Source of the DNA: an uncultured Synergistia bacterium
Lineage (GTDB): Bacteria; Eremiobacterota; SpSt-956; JAKJGF01
DNA length: 5,956 bases
Direction of reading: 5' to 3'
Assembly (NCBI GenBank): GCA_937888925.1
Contig: CALARM010000013.1
Location: forward strand, 1 to 5,956
The position numbers and the translations under genes are program-made. The notes under the pieces were generated by a model. The model had not been told where the DNA came from, made no database searches, and saw only the letters and a program-made list of their open reading frames with translations. This document shows, piece after piece, positions 1 to 5,956 of this stretch. Within the stretch, counting starts at the first letter, position 1. Each line of letters begins with the position of its first letter.

Positions 1-19
1 ATAGAAAGGAAGAAATTTT

Positions 20-3000
20 ATGCAAATCAAAACCTTATTTGAAAAACAGATCGACAGAGAAATAAACGGTGTAGTCAAAGTAGAACGGGATAAAAATATA
101 AATGCTCCTTATGCTCATTTAGAGTTCCAGGAAATTGATGAATTTGTCGTTACAAAAGAACTGAGAAAGCATTTCTATGATTTTTATAAAAATTATAATT
201 ACTCCCTGGATAAAAGCACTGAAAAGATTGGCTGCTGGATTTCAGGATTTTTCGGATCCGGTAAATCACATCTGCTTAAAATGTTATCATGGCTTCTTGA
301 AAATAAAGTAGTTGAAGGACTGCATACTATAGATGCTTTCGAAAAGAAACTGTCTGATGATAAATTACTCTTTAATGAGATTAAAAGGGCAAGTAACTGT
401 TCTACTGATGTGCTGCTGTTTAATATCGCTTCCAAAAGTTCAACGGAAGGAATAGAAGGAAAAAGCTCTATTGTCGAGGTTTTCATGAAGGTTTTTAATG
501 AAAAACAGGGTTATTGCGGAGATATTCCATGGATTGCCGAAATTGAAAAACATATTGCAGAAGACGGTTATTTTGATTCCTTTAAAGAAGCTTATAAAGA
601 AATAACCGGTGAGAACTGGGAACAATCAAGAAAGAAAAATTATTTTATAAGAGACTATTTTATTCAGGCCCTGAGAAAAGTAAAGAATGATATATCGGAA
701 GAATCTGCGGCTCTTCTGTTTGATAATGCAGAAAAGAATTACAGCCTCAGCCCGGAAAAATTTGCAGTAATAATTAAAGAATATCTTGATAAAAAAGGGA
801 AAAATCACAGAATAGTTTTTATGGTTGATGAAATGGGATTTTATATAGGTGATAATACCGGCCTGATGCTCGGCCTCCAGACTGTTACGGAAAACCTGGG
901 TGTTTATTGTAAAGGCAGGGCATGGGTTGTAGTAACGTCTCAGGAAGCTATTGACAGTTTAACAAAGGAAAGGCTCAAAGATCTGGATTTTTCTAAAATC
1001 CAGGGACGTTTTGATACAAGGCTGAATTTATCAAGTTCAAATACTGATGAGGTTATAAAAAGAAGGCTCCTGGAAAAGAAACCCTTTGCTAAAGACACAC
1101 TGGAACTGACCTATAATGAACACTGTGCGGGACTTAAAAATCTTATAAGTTTTTCTCCCAATACGGCAGGTATGAAAACTTATCAGGATTCTCAGGAATT
1201 TATTGAAGTTTATCCTTTTATACCATACCAGTTCAATCTGCTTCAGCATGTTTTCGAATGTATACGCAAATTCAGTTATGTCGGTAAGAACCTTGCCGAA
1301 GGAGCAAGGTCCATGTTAAATGCTTTTCATCTGGCATTAAAGGCTCATGGAGATTATGACATAAACAGAATTATTCCTTTTCAGTTTTTTTACAGCACTA
1401 TCGAATCTTTTCTTGACAGTAATATAAAAAGAATTATCGATCATGGAAAAGAAAATGTTAATCTGGAAAGTTTTGACATAGAAGTGTTAAAAGTCCTATT
1501 TATGATTAAATATGTAAAAGGTATGCCTGCTGATGTGGACAATCTGGCTACTCTTATGATAGAAACTGTTGATGATGACAAAATTACCCTCAGGAATAAG
1601 ATAAATGCATCTCTTGCCAGATTGAAAAAAGAAATTTTAATTCAGCAGAACGGCAAACTCTATGATTTTCTTACAGATGAAGAGCAGGATGTAAACAGAG
1701 GAATAAAGTCTGTAAATATAGAGTTCGGAGAAATTATTACAGAGGTGTCAAGAAGAATATTTGATACGATTTATCCCGATAAAGCCTATAAATATTCCAA
1801 TTATAATATATACAATTTTTCCAGAGAGATCGACGGGAAAACTTACGGAAAAGCCGGGGAAGAGCTAATTATTAAAATATTTACTCCTGAAAGCGGCGAG
1901 CATAAAAGAGATGATGAAAGCTTTAAGATGCTTTCCATGGGAGGAAGCGTTCTTATTATACGTATGCCGAAAGACAGAAAATATCTGGATGAGATTGAAG
2001 AAATACTTAAAACACAGGAATATATAAAACAGAAGTCAGATATTCAAATCTCAGAAAATATAAGAAAAATTATAAATATAAAAAACGATGAAATTACTCA
2101 AAGAAAACAGAGAGCTACAGGACTTCTAGAAGAAGCGCTCAGAGAAGCGTCTTATTATGTATCACAGAGTAAATTAACCACTAACGGAAACAATGCAAAG
2201 GCAAAAATAGATAATGCCATGAAGATTCTGGTTCAGAATACGTTTCATAAACTTGATTTCATAGGAAACAATGTTACATCAGAAGCCGAAATTAAAGGTA
2301 TATTATCAGGGAAAATCCAGCAGTCTCTCGATGCAAATAATAAAAAAGCCAGAGATGATGTGGCAACTTTTATAGAGCAGAAACATGACTGGGAACACAA
2401 GCCTGTTACGATGAAAGAGATTAAAGAGAGATATCATAAAAAGCCTTACGGGTGGTCCATACTGGATATTGCCGGAATTCTGGCTGAATTATTTCTGGAT
2501 AAAGTGATAAAGTTTGAGTATAACGGGGAAGAGCTTGAAGATTCTGATAGCAGCCTTATCAATTATCTGACTAAAGAAAAGGAATTTGATAAACTGGTTA
2601 TATGTAAAAGAGAAATTATTGATAAAGTATTGATAGATAATTCCATACAGGCAGGGAAAGACATTTTTGGCTCTATGAATCTTCCCGATGACGGAGAAAA
2701 ACTTGCTGAAGAATTAAAAGAAGAAATAACCAGGGAAGTAAACAATCTGAAAATTTTATTGAATAACTATAGCAGTGCTGCTTATCCCGGAAAGGATATT
2801 CTGGAAGACGGTGTTTCATTGTTCGGTGACATATTAAGATTTAAAAAGGATATCCGGGCATTTCTCGAAGCTCTGGTAGATAAAACGAAGGAATTAAAGG
2901 AGTGGAAAAAGCTGGTATCTTCAGTTAAAGGTTTTTTTGACGGGAAACAGAAAGACCTTTTTGAAAGGGCTTTATACTGTATTAATATGTATGAAAATAA

Positions 3001-3568
3001 TAAATTTAATCTGGATGATCCGGACGTTAAAACTTATATCAAAGAACTTCAGACTATTGTAAATGATCCTTCTCCTTATTCCAATATTAAAAATATTTCT
3101 TACTGGGAAATGCAATTCAAGCAAAAATATGTGATTATGTTAGCTAAAGAGAAAGATGTGGTGAAAACTCAGATAGAAAATGACTGGAATATTGTAAAAT
3201 CACATATAAAACAGAATGATGATGTCTTCGAAAAAGAGTTGCGGAAACCATTTGATGAGCTTCTGGATAGTCTGGGAAAAATTGAGAATTTTAATCTCTC
3301 TACATTTAAAACAGAAAGCACCAGGTTACTGAAGAAGAGTATTAAAAAGATAAATGAAAAGTATAATAAACCTTCTGTCACCGGAGGTGCGATTCCGGGA
3401 CCGGGTAATGTTCCTGTAGTATTAAGTCCTGTAGAACTAAGTCCTGTGCAAATAGCCGGACAGAATAAATTACTTAAGACCGAGAAGGATGTTGAAGAGT
3501 ATATTAATAAATTAAGGGATGCCCTGACGAATGCTATTAAGGGGAATAATATGGTATTGCTGACTTGA
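20..3568 (+). CDS. brxC: BREX system P-loop ATPase BrxC
   Basis: This is a 1182-residue protein, close to the usual length (about 1200) of BrxC, the large cytoplasmic ATPase of BREX-1 phage defence. BrxC is needed for phage exclusion and, in studied systems, for host DNA methylation together with PglX; its exact mechanism is not settled. Visible features are a Walker A motif GFFGSGKS at residues 76-83 (K82), a Walker B strand IVFMVDE at 265-271 (D270, E271), and a sensor-like strand WVVVTSQEA at about 302-310 followed by a QGRFDTRL segment near 328-335. The second half is charged, helical and coiled-coil-like. A Gly/Pro-rich linker lies near residues 1120-1150, and the C-terminal tail is charged. 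The ATG follows AGAAAGGAAG at 3-12. No frameshift is seen, so the gene looks intact. Upstream sequence is almost absent; brxB would be expected there. The stop codon lies inside the first unit of a G-rich repeat. PglY of Pgl/BREX-2 is the nearest alternative, but the adjoining pglX start favours BrxC. Confidence 0.95.
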   Translation: MQIKTLFEKQIDREINGVVKVERDKNINAPYAHLEFQEIDEFVVTKELRKHFYDFYKNYNYSLDKSTEKIGCWISGFFGSGKSHLLKMLSWLLENKVVEGLHTIDAFEKKLSDDKLLFNEIKRASNCSTDVLLFNIASKSSTEGIEGKSSIVEVFMKVFNEKQGYCGDIPWIAEIEKHIAEDGYFDSFKEAYKEITGENWEQSRKKNYFIRDYFIQALRKVKNDISEESAALLFDNAEKNYSLSPEKFAVIIKEYLDKKGKNHRIVFMVDEMGFYIGDNTGLMLGLQTVTENLGVYCKGRAWVVVTSQEAIDSLTKERLKDLDFSKIQGRFDTRLNLSSSNTDEVIKRRLLEKKPFAKDTLELTYNEHCAGLKNLISFSPNTAGMKTYQDSQEFIEVYPFIPYQFNLLQHVFECIRKFSYVGKNLAEGARSMLNAFHLALKAHGDYDINRIIPFQFFYSTIESFLDSNIKRIIDHGKENVNLESFDIEVLKVLFMIKYVKGMPADVDNLATLMIETVDDDKITLRNKINASLARLKKEILIQQNGKLYDFLTDEEQDVNRGIKSVNIEFGEIITEVSRRIFDTIYPDKAYKYSNYNIYNFSREIDGKTYGKAGEELIIKIFTPESGEHKRDDESFKMLSMGGSVLIIRMPKDRKYLDEIEEILKTQEYIKQKSDIQISENIRKIINIKNDEITQRKQRATGLLEEALREASYYVSQSKLTTNGNNAKAKIDNAMKILVQNTFHKLDFIGNNVTSEAEIKGILSGKIQQSLDANNKKARDDVATFIEQKHDWEHKPVTMKEIKERYHKKPYGWSILDIAGILAELFLDKVIKFEYNGEELEDSDSSLINYLTKEKEFDKLVICKREIIDKVLIDNSIQAGKDIFGSMNLPDDGEKLAEELKEEITREVNNLKILLNNYSSAAYPGKDILEDGVSLFGDILRFKKDIRAFLEALVDKTKELKEWKKLVSSVKGFFDGKQKDLFERALYCINMYENNKFNLDDPDVKTYIKELQTIVNDPSPYSNIKNISYWEMQFKQKYVIMLAKEKDVVKTQIENDWNIVKSHIKQNDDVFEKELRKPFDELLDSLGKIENFNLSTFKTESTRLLKKSIKKINEKYNKPSVTGGAIPGPGNVPVVLSPVELSPVQIAGQNKLLKTEKDVEEYINKLRDALTNAIKGNNMVLLT

Positions 3569-3650
3569 TGGGTGATGGGTGATGGGTGTTGGGTGTTGGG
3601 TTAAGAAGCTTTAAAACCTGAAACCCATAACCCATAACCTGAAACCTGAG
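3566..3650 (+). repeat. Left heptad repeat element, G-rich arm plus C-rich arm
   Basis: Five head-to-tail heptads occupy 3566-3600 (TGATGGG three times, then TGTTGGG twice). A 15-base spacer containing AAGCTT follows, and then five C-rich heptads at 3616-3650 (ACCTGAA, ACCCATA, ACCCATA, ACCTGAA, ACCTGAG). The arms are partly complementary: 3590-3602 pairs with 3622-3634 at 11 of 13 positions around a 19-base loop. The first heptad supplies the TGA stop codon of brxC. The five GGG runs separated by four bases also fit the G-quadruplex pattern on the coding strand. A related element in the same orientation lies just before pglX. There is no T-run after the C-rich arm, so it does not look like an intrinsic terminator. 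Confidence 0.85.
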
Positions 3651-3687
3651 ACAATTAAATAAATTCTATTCCTTACCTATGCAATTT

Positions 3688-3696
3688 TGCTATAAT
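3688..3696 (+). promoter_or_regulatory. Extended -10 promoter of the inserted cassette
   Basis: TGCTATAAT matches the extended -10 consensus (TGnTATAAT) exactly. No good -35 box is found at 16-18 bases spacing; the candidates match TTGACA at only about 2 of 6 positions, as is common when the extended -10 is strong. Transcription would start near 3702-3704, leaving only about 14 bases before the leader ORF ATG. This would give the three-gene cassette its own transcription, independent of the BREX operon promoter. Such AT-rich hexamers arise by chance, but the exact TG extension and the placement before a strong ribosome binding site support the call. Confidence 0.6.
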
Positions 3697-3716
3697 TTTT
3701 ATTTTAGAGGAGTATC

Positions 3717-3782
3717 ATGAAAAATTCAAGAATTATAATATTAAAATATAAAAAGAATACTAGAAAAATAAAGGTGAATTGA
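3717..3782 (+). CDS. Small basic leader ORF, 21 residues
   Basis: This short open frame has a strong ribosome binding site, TTAGAGGAGT at 3704-3713, three bases before the ATG, and sits directly behind the extended -10 promoter. The peptide has eight Lys/Arg and no acidic residue, with a short III-L stretch at residues 6-9. It ends with TGA at 3780-3782, three bases before the ATG of the TIGR04255-family gene, whose own ribosome binding site (AAGGTGAA, 3771-3778) is embedded in the last leader codons. Translating ribosomes would therefore uncover or re-initiate at the next gene. It may be a coupling leader peptide, a very small protein, or the stub of an eroded gene. No homologue is recognised. 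Confidence 0.4.
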   Translation: MKNSRIIILKYKKNTRKIKVN

Positions 3783-3785
3783 ATA

Positions 3786-4517
3786 ATGAGTAAAAAGTAT
3801 AAAAATCCTCCAGTAATTGAAGCTTTATGTGAATTTAGATTTAAAGATAATCCCTGGAATATTATGTATCCAGGTGAAATATACAGAGAAGTAAAAAATG
3901 ATTATCCTGTCGTTAAGCAAATGAATTTTCAAACTCTACAGCCTGATGGGGGACTTTTTATTGAAAATCGGTTGCAATTTGTGAAAGAAGATAGTTCAGG
4001 AATTATTCAAATAACAGACTTGCTCTTATCTATTCATGTATTAAAAACCTATAAAAGCTGGAAAGATTTTTACCCTGAAATAAAGAAAATTTTTAACATT
4101 TACAGTAATATATCAAATCCTAAAAAATTAAGTCATATAGCTTTGAGATATGTAAATAAAATTAATATTGAAATGGAAAGTGAAAGTATTGAATTAAAAG
4201 ATTATTTTGATTTTTACCCTTTTATGGGAAACAATTTGCCAAAAACCCATGGCCAGTTCAGTCTTAATGTTGTCACTCCTTATGAAAACGGGCAGGATTT
4301 TTTAAAATTAGGTCAAAAAACACCTCCCTTTACAAAAGAAAAGTTGCTGACTGTAATACTTGATTTAGATTATTTTTCTAACAGATTTGAAAATAATATA
4401 GATACAGGAGAAATTTTTTCCTGGATAGATAATGCACATACAAATTTAGAGGGAGTTTTTGAGGGATGTATTACAGATAAATTAAGAGAAAAATTTCATG
4501 AGGTGAAAGATGTATAA
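3786..4517 (+). CDS. TIGR04255 family protein
   Basis: This 243-residue protein is of about the usual length for TIGR04255, a family described as sporadically distributed and without an assigned biochemical function. The family-typical N-terminus YKNPPVIEALCEFRF is at residues 5-19, followed by a Trp and an acidic/aromatic segment leading to DYP at 39-41. RYVNKI at 121-126 is another conserved-looking block, then DLDYF at 193-197, and a C-terminal block with WIDNAH at 213-218 and ITDKLREKF at 229-237. No signal peptide, membrane segment or known catalytic motif is visible, so it is probably cytoplasmic. The start is supported by AAGGTGAA at 3771-3778. It is the first full gene of the cassette and overlaps the next gene by 8 bases, implying coupled translation and probably a shared function. 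The family assignment comes from recognising these motifs; the role is unknown. Confidence 0.85.
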   Translation: MSKKYKNPPVIEALCEFRFKDNPWNIMYPGEIYREVKNDYPVVKQMNFQTLQPDGGLFIENRLQFVKEDSSGIIQITDLLLSIHVLKTYKSWKDFYPEIKKIFNIYSNISNPKKLSHIALRYVNKINIEMESESIELKDYFDFYPFMGNNLPKTHGQFSLNVVTPYENGQDFLKLGQKTPPFTKEKLLTVILDLDYFSNRFENNIDTGEIFSWIDNAHTNLEGVFEGCITDKLREKFHEVKDV

Positions 4518-5073
4518 AATTTTAGAAGAACAAATAGAAAAGAAGAATGATATTTCAATAGAAAAAAAAGAAACTGTCCAAAATCCTCTGGAAGTATCTA
4601 TTGAATTATTTAACCCATCTTCTTATCCCAGTAAAATAAAGTTAGAAAAAAGTATTTTGACTTATACCGATTTAACAAACAGAAAATTTAATTTTTTTGA
4701 AGAAGAATCTTTTTTATTATCCGAGGAAATTTGTTTATATAATCAATTAGAAAAAATTGATTCTATTAAAAATTTTTATACTCTTAAAGAAGAAGAGAAA
4801 GTTAAAAATTTTATTTTAGAAAACTTTTTTTTAGTTTCCCTGCTGACTAATATTTATTATGCAATAAAAGATTATTTTCCTCAAGAAGAATTGCTGCTAA
4901 AGATGTTTACAGACTCAGAAGAAGTTAAGGTTAACCGGCTAATTGTAGCTATAAAAACAGAACTTTCAAGTGAAGAAGCATATAAAAGAATAAAGAGTTT
5001 TAGAAAGAACTGGTGGTTAAATTATATAGAAAAAACAAAAGGATTAATCTGTATTATTACGGAGTTTATATGA
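4510..5073 (+). CDS. Hypothetical protein, partner of the TIGR04255 protein
   Basis: This is a 187-residue soluble protein of no named family that I can assign with confidence. Its ATG overlaps the end of the upstream gene by 8 bases, with GAGGTG at 4500-4505 as ribosome binding site, and its TGA overlaps the ATG of the next gene. The N-terminal 30 residues are charged and probably flexible. A central hydrophobic segment lies around 101-120 (FILENFFLVSLLTNIYYAIK), too polar at its edges to be a convincing membrane span. The C-terminal third holds a DSEE segment at 135-138, then SSEEAYKRIKSFRKNWWLN at 153-171. This resembles the EEA...L..F...WW pattern I recall from small proteins encoded beside TIGR04255-like genes; that is memory, not a search. 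Base composition is very AT-rich (4741-4800 has 10 G/C in 60), lower than sampled stretches of brxC or pglX. Confidence 0.75.
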   Translation: MYKILEEQIEKKNDISIEKKETVQNPLEVSIELFNPSSYPSKIKLEKSILTYTDLTNRKFNFFEEESFLLSEEICLYNQLEKIDSIKNFYTLKEEEKVKNFILENFFLVSLLTNIYYAIKDYFPQEELLLKMFTDSEEVKVNRLIVAIKTELSSEEAYKRIKSFRKNWWLNYIEKTKGLICIITEFI

Positions 5074-5465
5074 AAATTGAGGATTTCAATTGGAATCTTT
5101 ACCTGACCATAGCACAAAATCTGACAACATTATCTAAGAAAGAACAGCAAGAATCTATTAAAGAAGCAGAATTACGTTGCTCTATGAGTAGAGCTTATTA
5201 TGCCATTCATAACAGGGTTAGAAATTTTTTAGTGTCTAAAAAGAAGTTAGAGAAAAAGGCCTCTCATTGGGATGTAATAGATAAACTCCGTGAACACAAA
5301 GATGATCAGGATTTTTTAGAATTAGGAGAATTACTTTGTACCTTAAAGATAAATAGAGAAAATGCTGATTATGATAATATAATTTATGAAAAAATAACTG
5401 AAAAGAATCAGACTTCATTACAAAGTGCCGATGATGCCATGAGTATTTTGAAAAAATTAAGTTGA
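5070..5465 (+). CDS. HEPN-like protein, UPF0332 type
   Basis: This 131-residue, mainly helical cytoplasmic protein fits small single-domain HEPN proteins. SMSRAYYAIHNRVRNFL at 38-54 matches the SRAYYA helix of UPF0332/HEPN proteins. A mid-protein SHWDVID at 65-71 fits the usual SH..vi segment, and NRENADYD at 95-102 fits the R..ADYd signature of the late helix. HEPN domains are often RNases or RNA-binding toxins in toxin-antitoxin and abortive-infection systems, but others are non-catalytic. The usual late-helix R-x4-6-H motif is not seen here; the equivalent stretch reads R96-x3-D100-Y101. An in-frame ATG at 5013 would add 19 residues but lies deep in the upstream gene. The ATG at 5070 has GGAG at 5061-5064 and gives the classic ATGA overlap, so it is preferred. 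It is the last gene before the right repeat element. Confidence 0.8.
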   Translation: MKIEDFNWNLYLTIAQNLTTLSKKEQQESIKEAELRCSMSRAYYAIHNRVRNFLVSKKKLEKKASHWDVIDKLREHKDDQDFLELGELLCTLKINRENADYDNIIYEKITEKNQTSLQSADDAMSILKKLS

Positions 5466-5475
5466 TACTCTGAGA

Positions 5476-5547
5476 GTTATGGGTGTTGGGTGTTGGGTGT
5501 TGGGTTAGGGAAATTAACAACTCAAAACTCAAAACCCATAACCTGAT
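5476..5547 (+). repeat. Right heptad repeat element, G-rich arm plus C-rich arm
   Basis: Four heptads at 5477-5504 (TTATGGG, then TGTTGGG three times) lead into TTAGGG at 5505-5510. After a short A-rich spacer, C-rich heptads run from 5520 to 5547 (ACTCAAA twice, ACCCATA, ACCTGAT). GTTATGGGT at 5476-5484 is the exact reverse complement of 5534-5542, so the outer ends can pair around a loop of 49 bases. The element shares 19 identical bases with the left copy (5479-5497 equals 3582-3600) and 13 more in the C-rich arm (5534-5546 equals 3630-3642). It starts 11 bases after the HEPN-like gene and ends before the pglX ribosome binding site. The five GGG runs fit a G-quadruplex pattern on the coding strand. 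Confidence 0.85.
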
Positions 5548-5574
5548 TTATTAAAACTTCAGGAGATTAGATAT

Positions 5575-5956
5575 ATGAATAAAACTGCAATAAAGAATTT
5601 TGCGGTGAATGCAAGGAACAAATTGATTGAAGCAGTAAAAAGAAAAGCCTTTGAACTGGGGGTAAGGGAAAAAGAGATCAAGGAATTACAGGAAGTATCA
5701 AGCGATGGAATTGTTATTGACGGGAGGATATTCAATAAAAATATAAAAGCCCAGAGAGTAAAGCTGGTAAACAGGATTAAAGAAACAGGCTATGAACAGG
5801 TTGTGGAAGAGGTTTCTTATACCTGGTTTAACAGGTTTATTGCTCTCAGGTTTATGGAAGTAAACAGGTATTTTGACCATGATCTGAATATATTATCCTC
5901 TCTTAACCCTTCTGTTATTGCCTCTAAAGCTGTGAATTATCTTCCTCTGGATAAAG
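5575..5956 (+). CDS. pglX: BREX-1 adenine-specific DNA methyltransferase PglX, N-terminal part
   Basis: The frame is open from ATG 5575 to the window end (127 codons), so only the N-terminal domain of a protein that usually exceeds 1100 residues is present. PglX methylates adenine in a non-palindromic host motif, marking self DNA in BREX. The start [19 protein letters not shown] is typical of the family, as is [16 protein letters not shown] at residues 82-97. The SAM-binding and NPPY-type catalytic motifs would lie beyond the window. CAGGAGA at 5560-5566, eight bases before the ATG, is a good ribosome binding site. No convincing promoter is seen in the preceding 109-base gap, so expression probably depends on read-through from brxC or from the cassette promoter. 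Composition (5821-5880 has 22 G/C in 60) is like brxC rather than the cassette. Confidence 0.93.
   Translation, partial: MNKTAIKNFAVNARNKLIEAVKRKAFELGVREKEIKELQEVSSDGIVIDGRIFNKNIKAQRVKLVNRIKETGYEQVVEEVSYTWFNRFIALRFMEVNRYFDHDLNILSSLNPSVIASKAVNYLPLDK

Noticed and set aside
199..486. Antisense open frames opposite brxC, here and at 440-625, 626-808, 1037-1249, 2563-2745 and 3169-3381
   Set aside because: They are short, lie fully inside a convincing conserved gene, and show no domain or ribosome binding site of note.
3566..3650. Left repeat element as an intrinsic terminator or CRISPR-like array
   Set aside because: No U-tract follows the C-rich arm, the stem is imperfect with a 19-base loop, and the seven-base units have no unique spacers.
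4810..4869. Membrane segment in the hypothetical protein (residues 101-120)
   Set aside because: The stretch carries Glu, Asn and Lys within and at its ends and is more like a buried amphipathic helix.
5013..5069. Upstream in-frame ATG for the HEPN-like gene, adding 19 residues
   Set aside because: It lies inside the preceding gene with no good ribosome binding site, the added residues look like out-of-frame sequence, and the ATG at 5070 has GGAG and an ATGA overlap.
5190..5210. R41-x5-H47 in the SRAYYAIH helix as the HEPN RNase active site
   Set aside because: The spacing fits R-x4-6-H, but this is the early SRAYYA helix common to UPF0332 proteins, not the late helix where the catalytic motif normally lies.
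5236..5532. Antisense open frame across the HEPN-like gene and right repeat
   Set aside because: Its start is made of the heptad repeat read backwards (THNS/PTPN-like low-complexity residues) and it runs opposite a supported gene.
5698..5880. Antisense open frame opposite pglX
   Set aside because: It is a shadow of the conserved pglX N-terminus, with no independent support.

Overview
The window is a slice of a BREX-1 type phage-defence operon from an AT-rich bacterium. The lineage cannot be fixed from the sequence: coding is standard bacterial, with ATG starts behind GGAG-type ribosome binding sites. Two core BREX genes lie in the same orientation: a complete brxC (20-3568), encoding a large P-loop ATPase, and the first 127 codons of pglX (5575 to the window end), encoding the BREX adenine methyltransferase. 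In canonical BREX-1 loci these two genes are neighbours (brxA-brxB-brxC-pglX-pglZ-brxL). Here they are separated by about 2 kb.

The gap holds a compact cassette with its own promoter. A consensus extended -10 element (3688-3696) precedes a 21-codon basic leader ORF (3717-3782). Three genes follow, and all three are tightly coupled: a TIGR04255-family protein (3786-4517), an unnamed 187-residue protein ending in an FxxxWW-type motif (4510-5073, 8-nt overlap), and a small HEPN-like protein of UPF0332 type (5070-5465, ATGA overlap). Genes 1 and 2 look AT-richer than the BREX genes, which suggests a separate origin. The three genes look like one functional module, possibly a toxin-antitoxin-like or abortive-infection defence unit carried inside BREX. 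That function is inference.

The cassette is bracketed by two related repeat elements in the same orientation. Each has a G-rich heptad array (TGATGGG/TGTTGGG) followed by a C-rich heptad array (ACCCATA/ACCTGAA/ACTCAAA), so each is an imperfect inverted repeat. The left element begins at the brxC stop codon itself, and the right one ends about 15 bases before the pglX ribosome binding site. Both G-rich arms satisfy the G3N1-7 G-quadruplex pattern on the coding strand. They may be insertion or recombination boundaries, RNA structures that segment the operon, or copies of a dispersed intergenic repeat that happen to lie here.

No tRNA, rRNA, CRISPR array, transposase or classical intrinsic terminator was seen.
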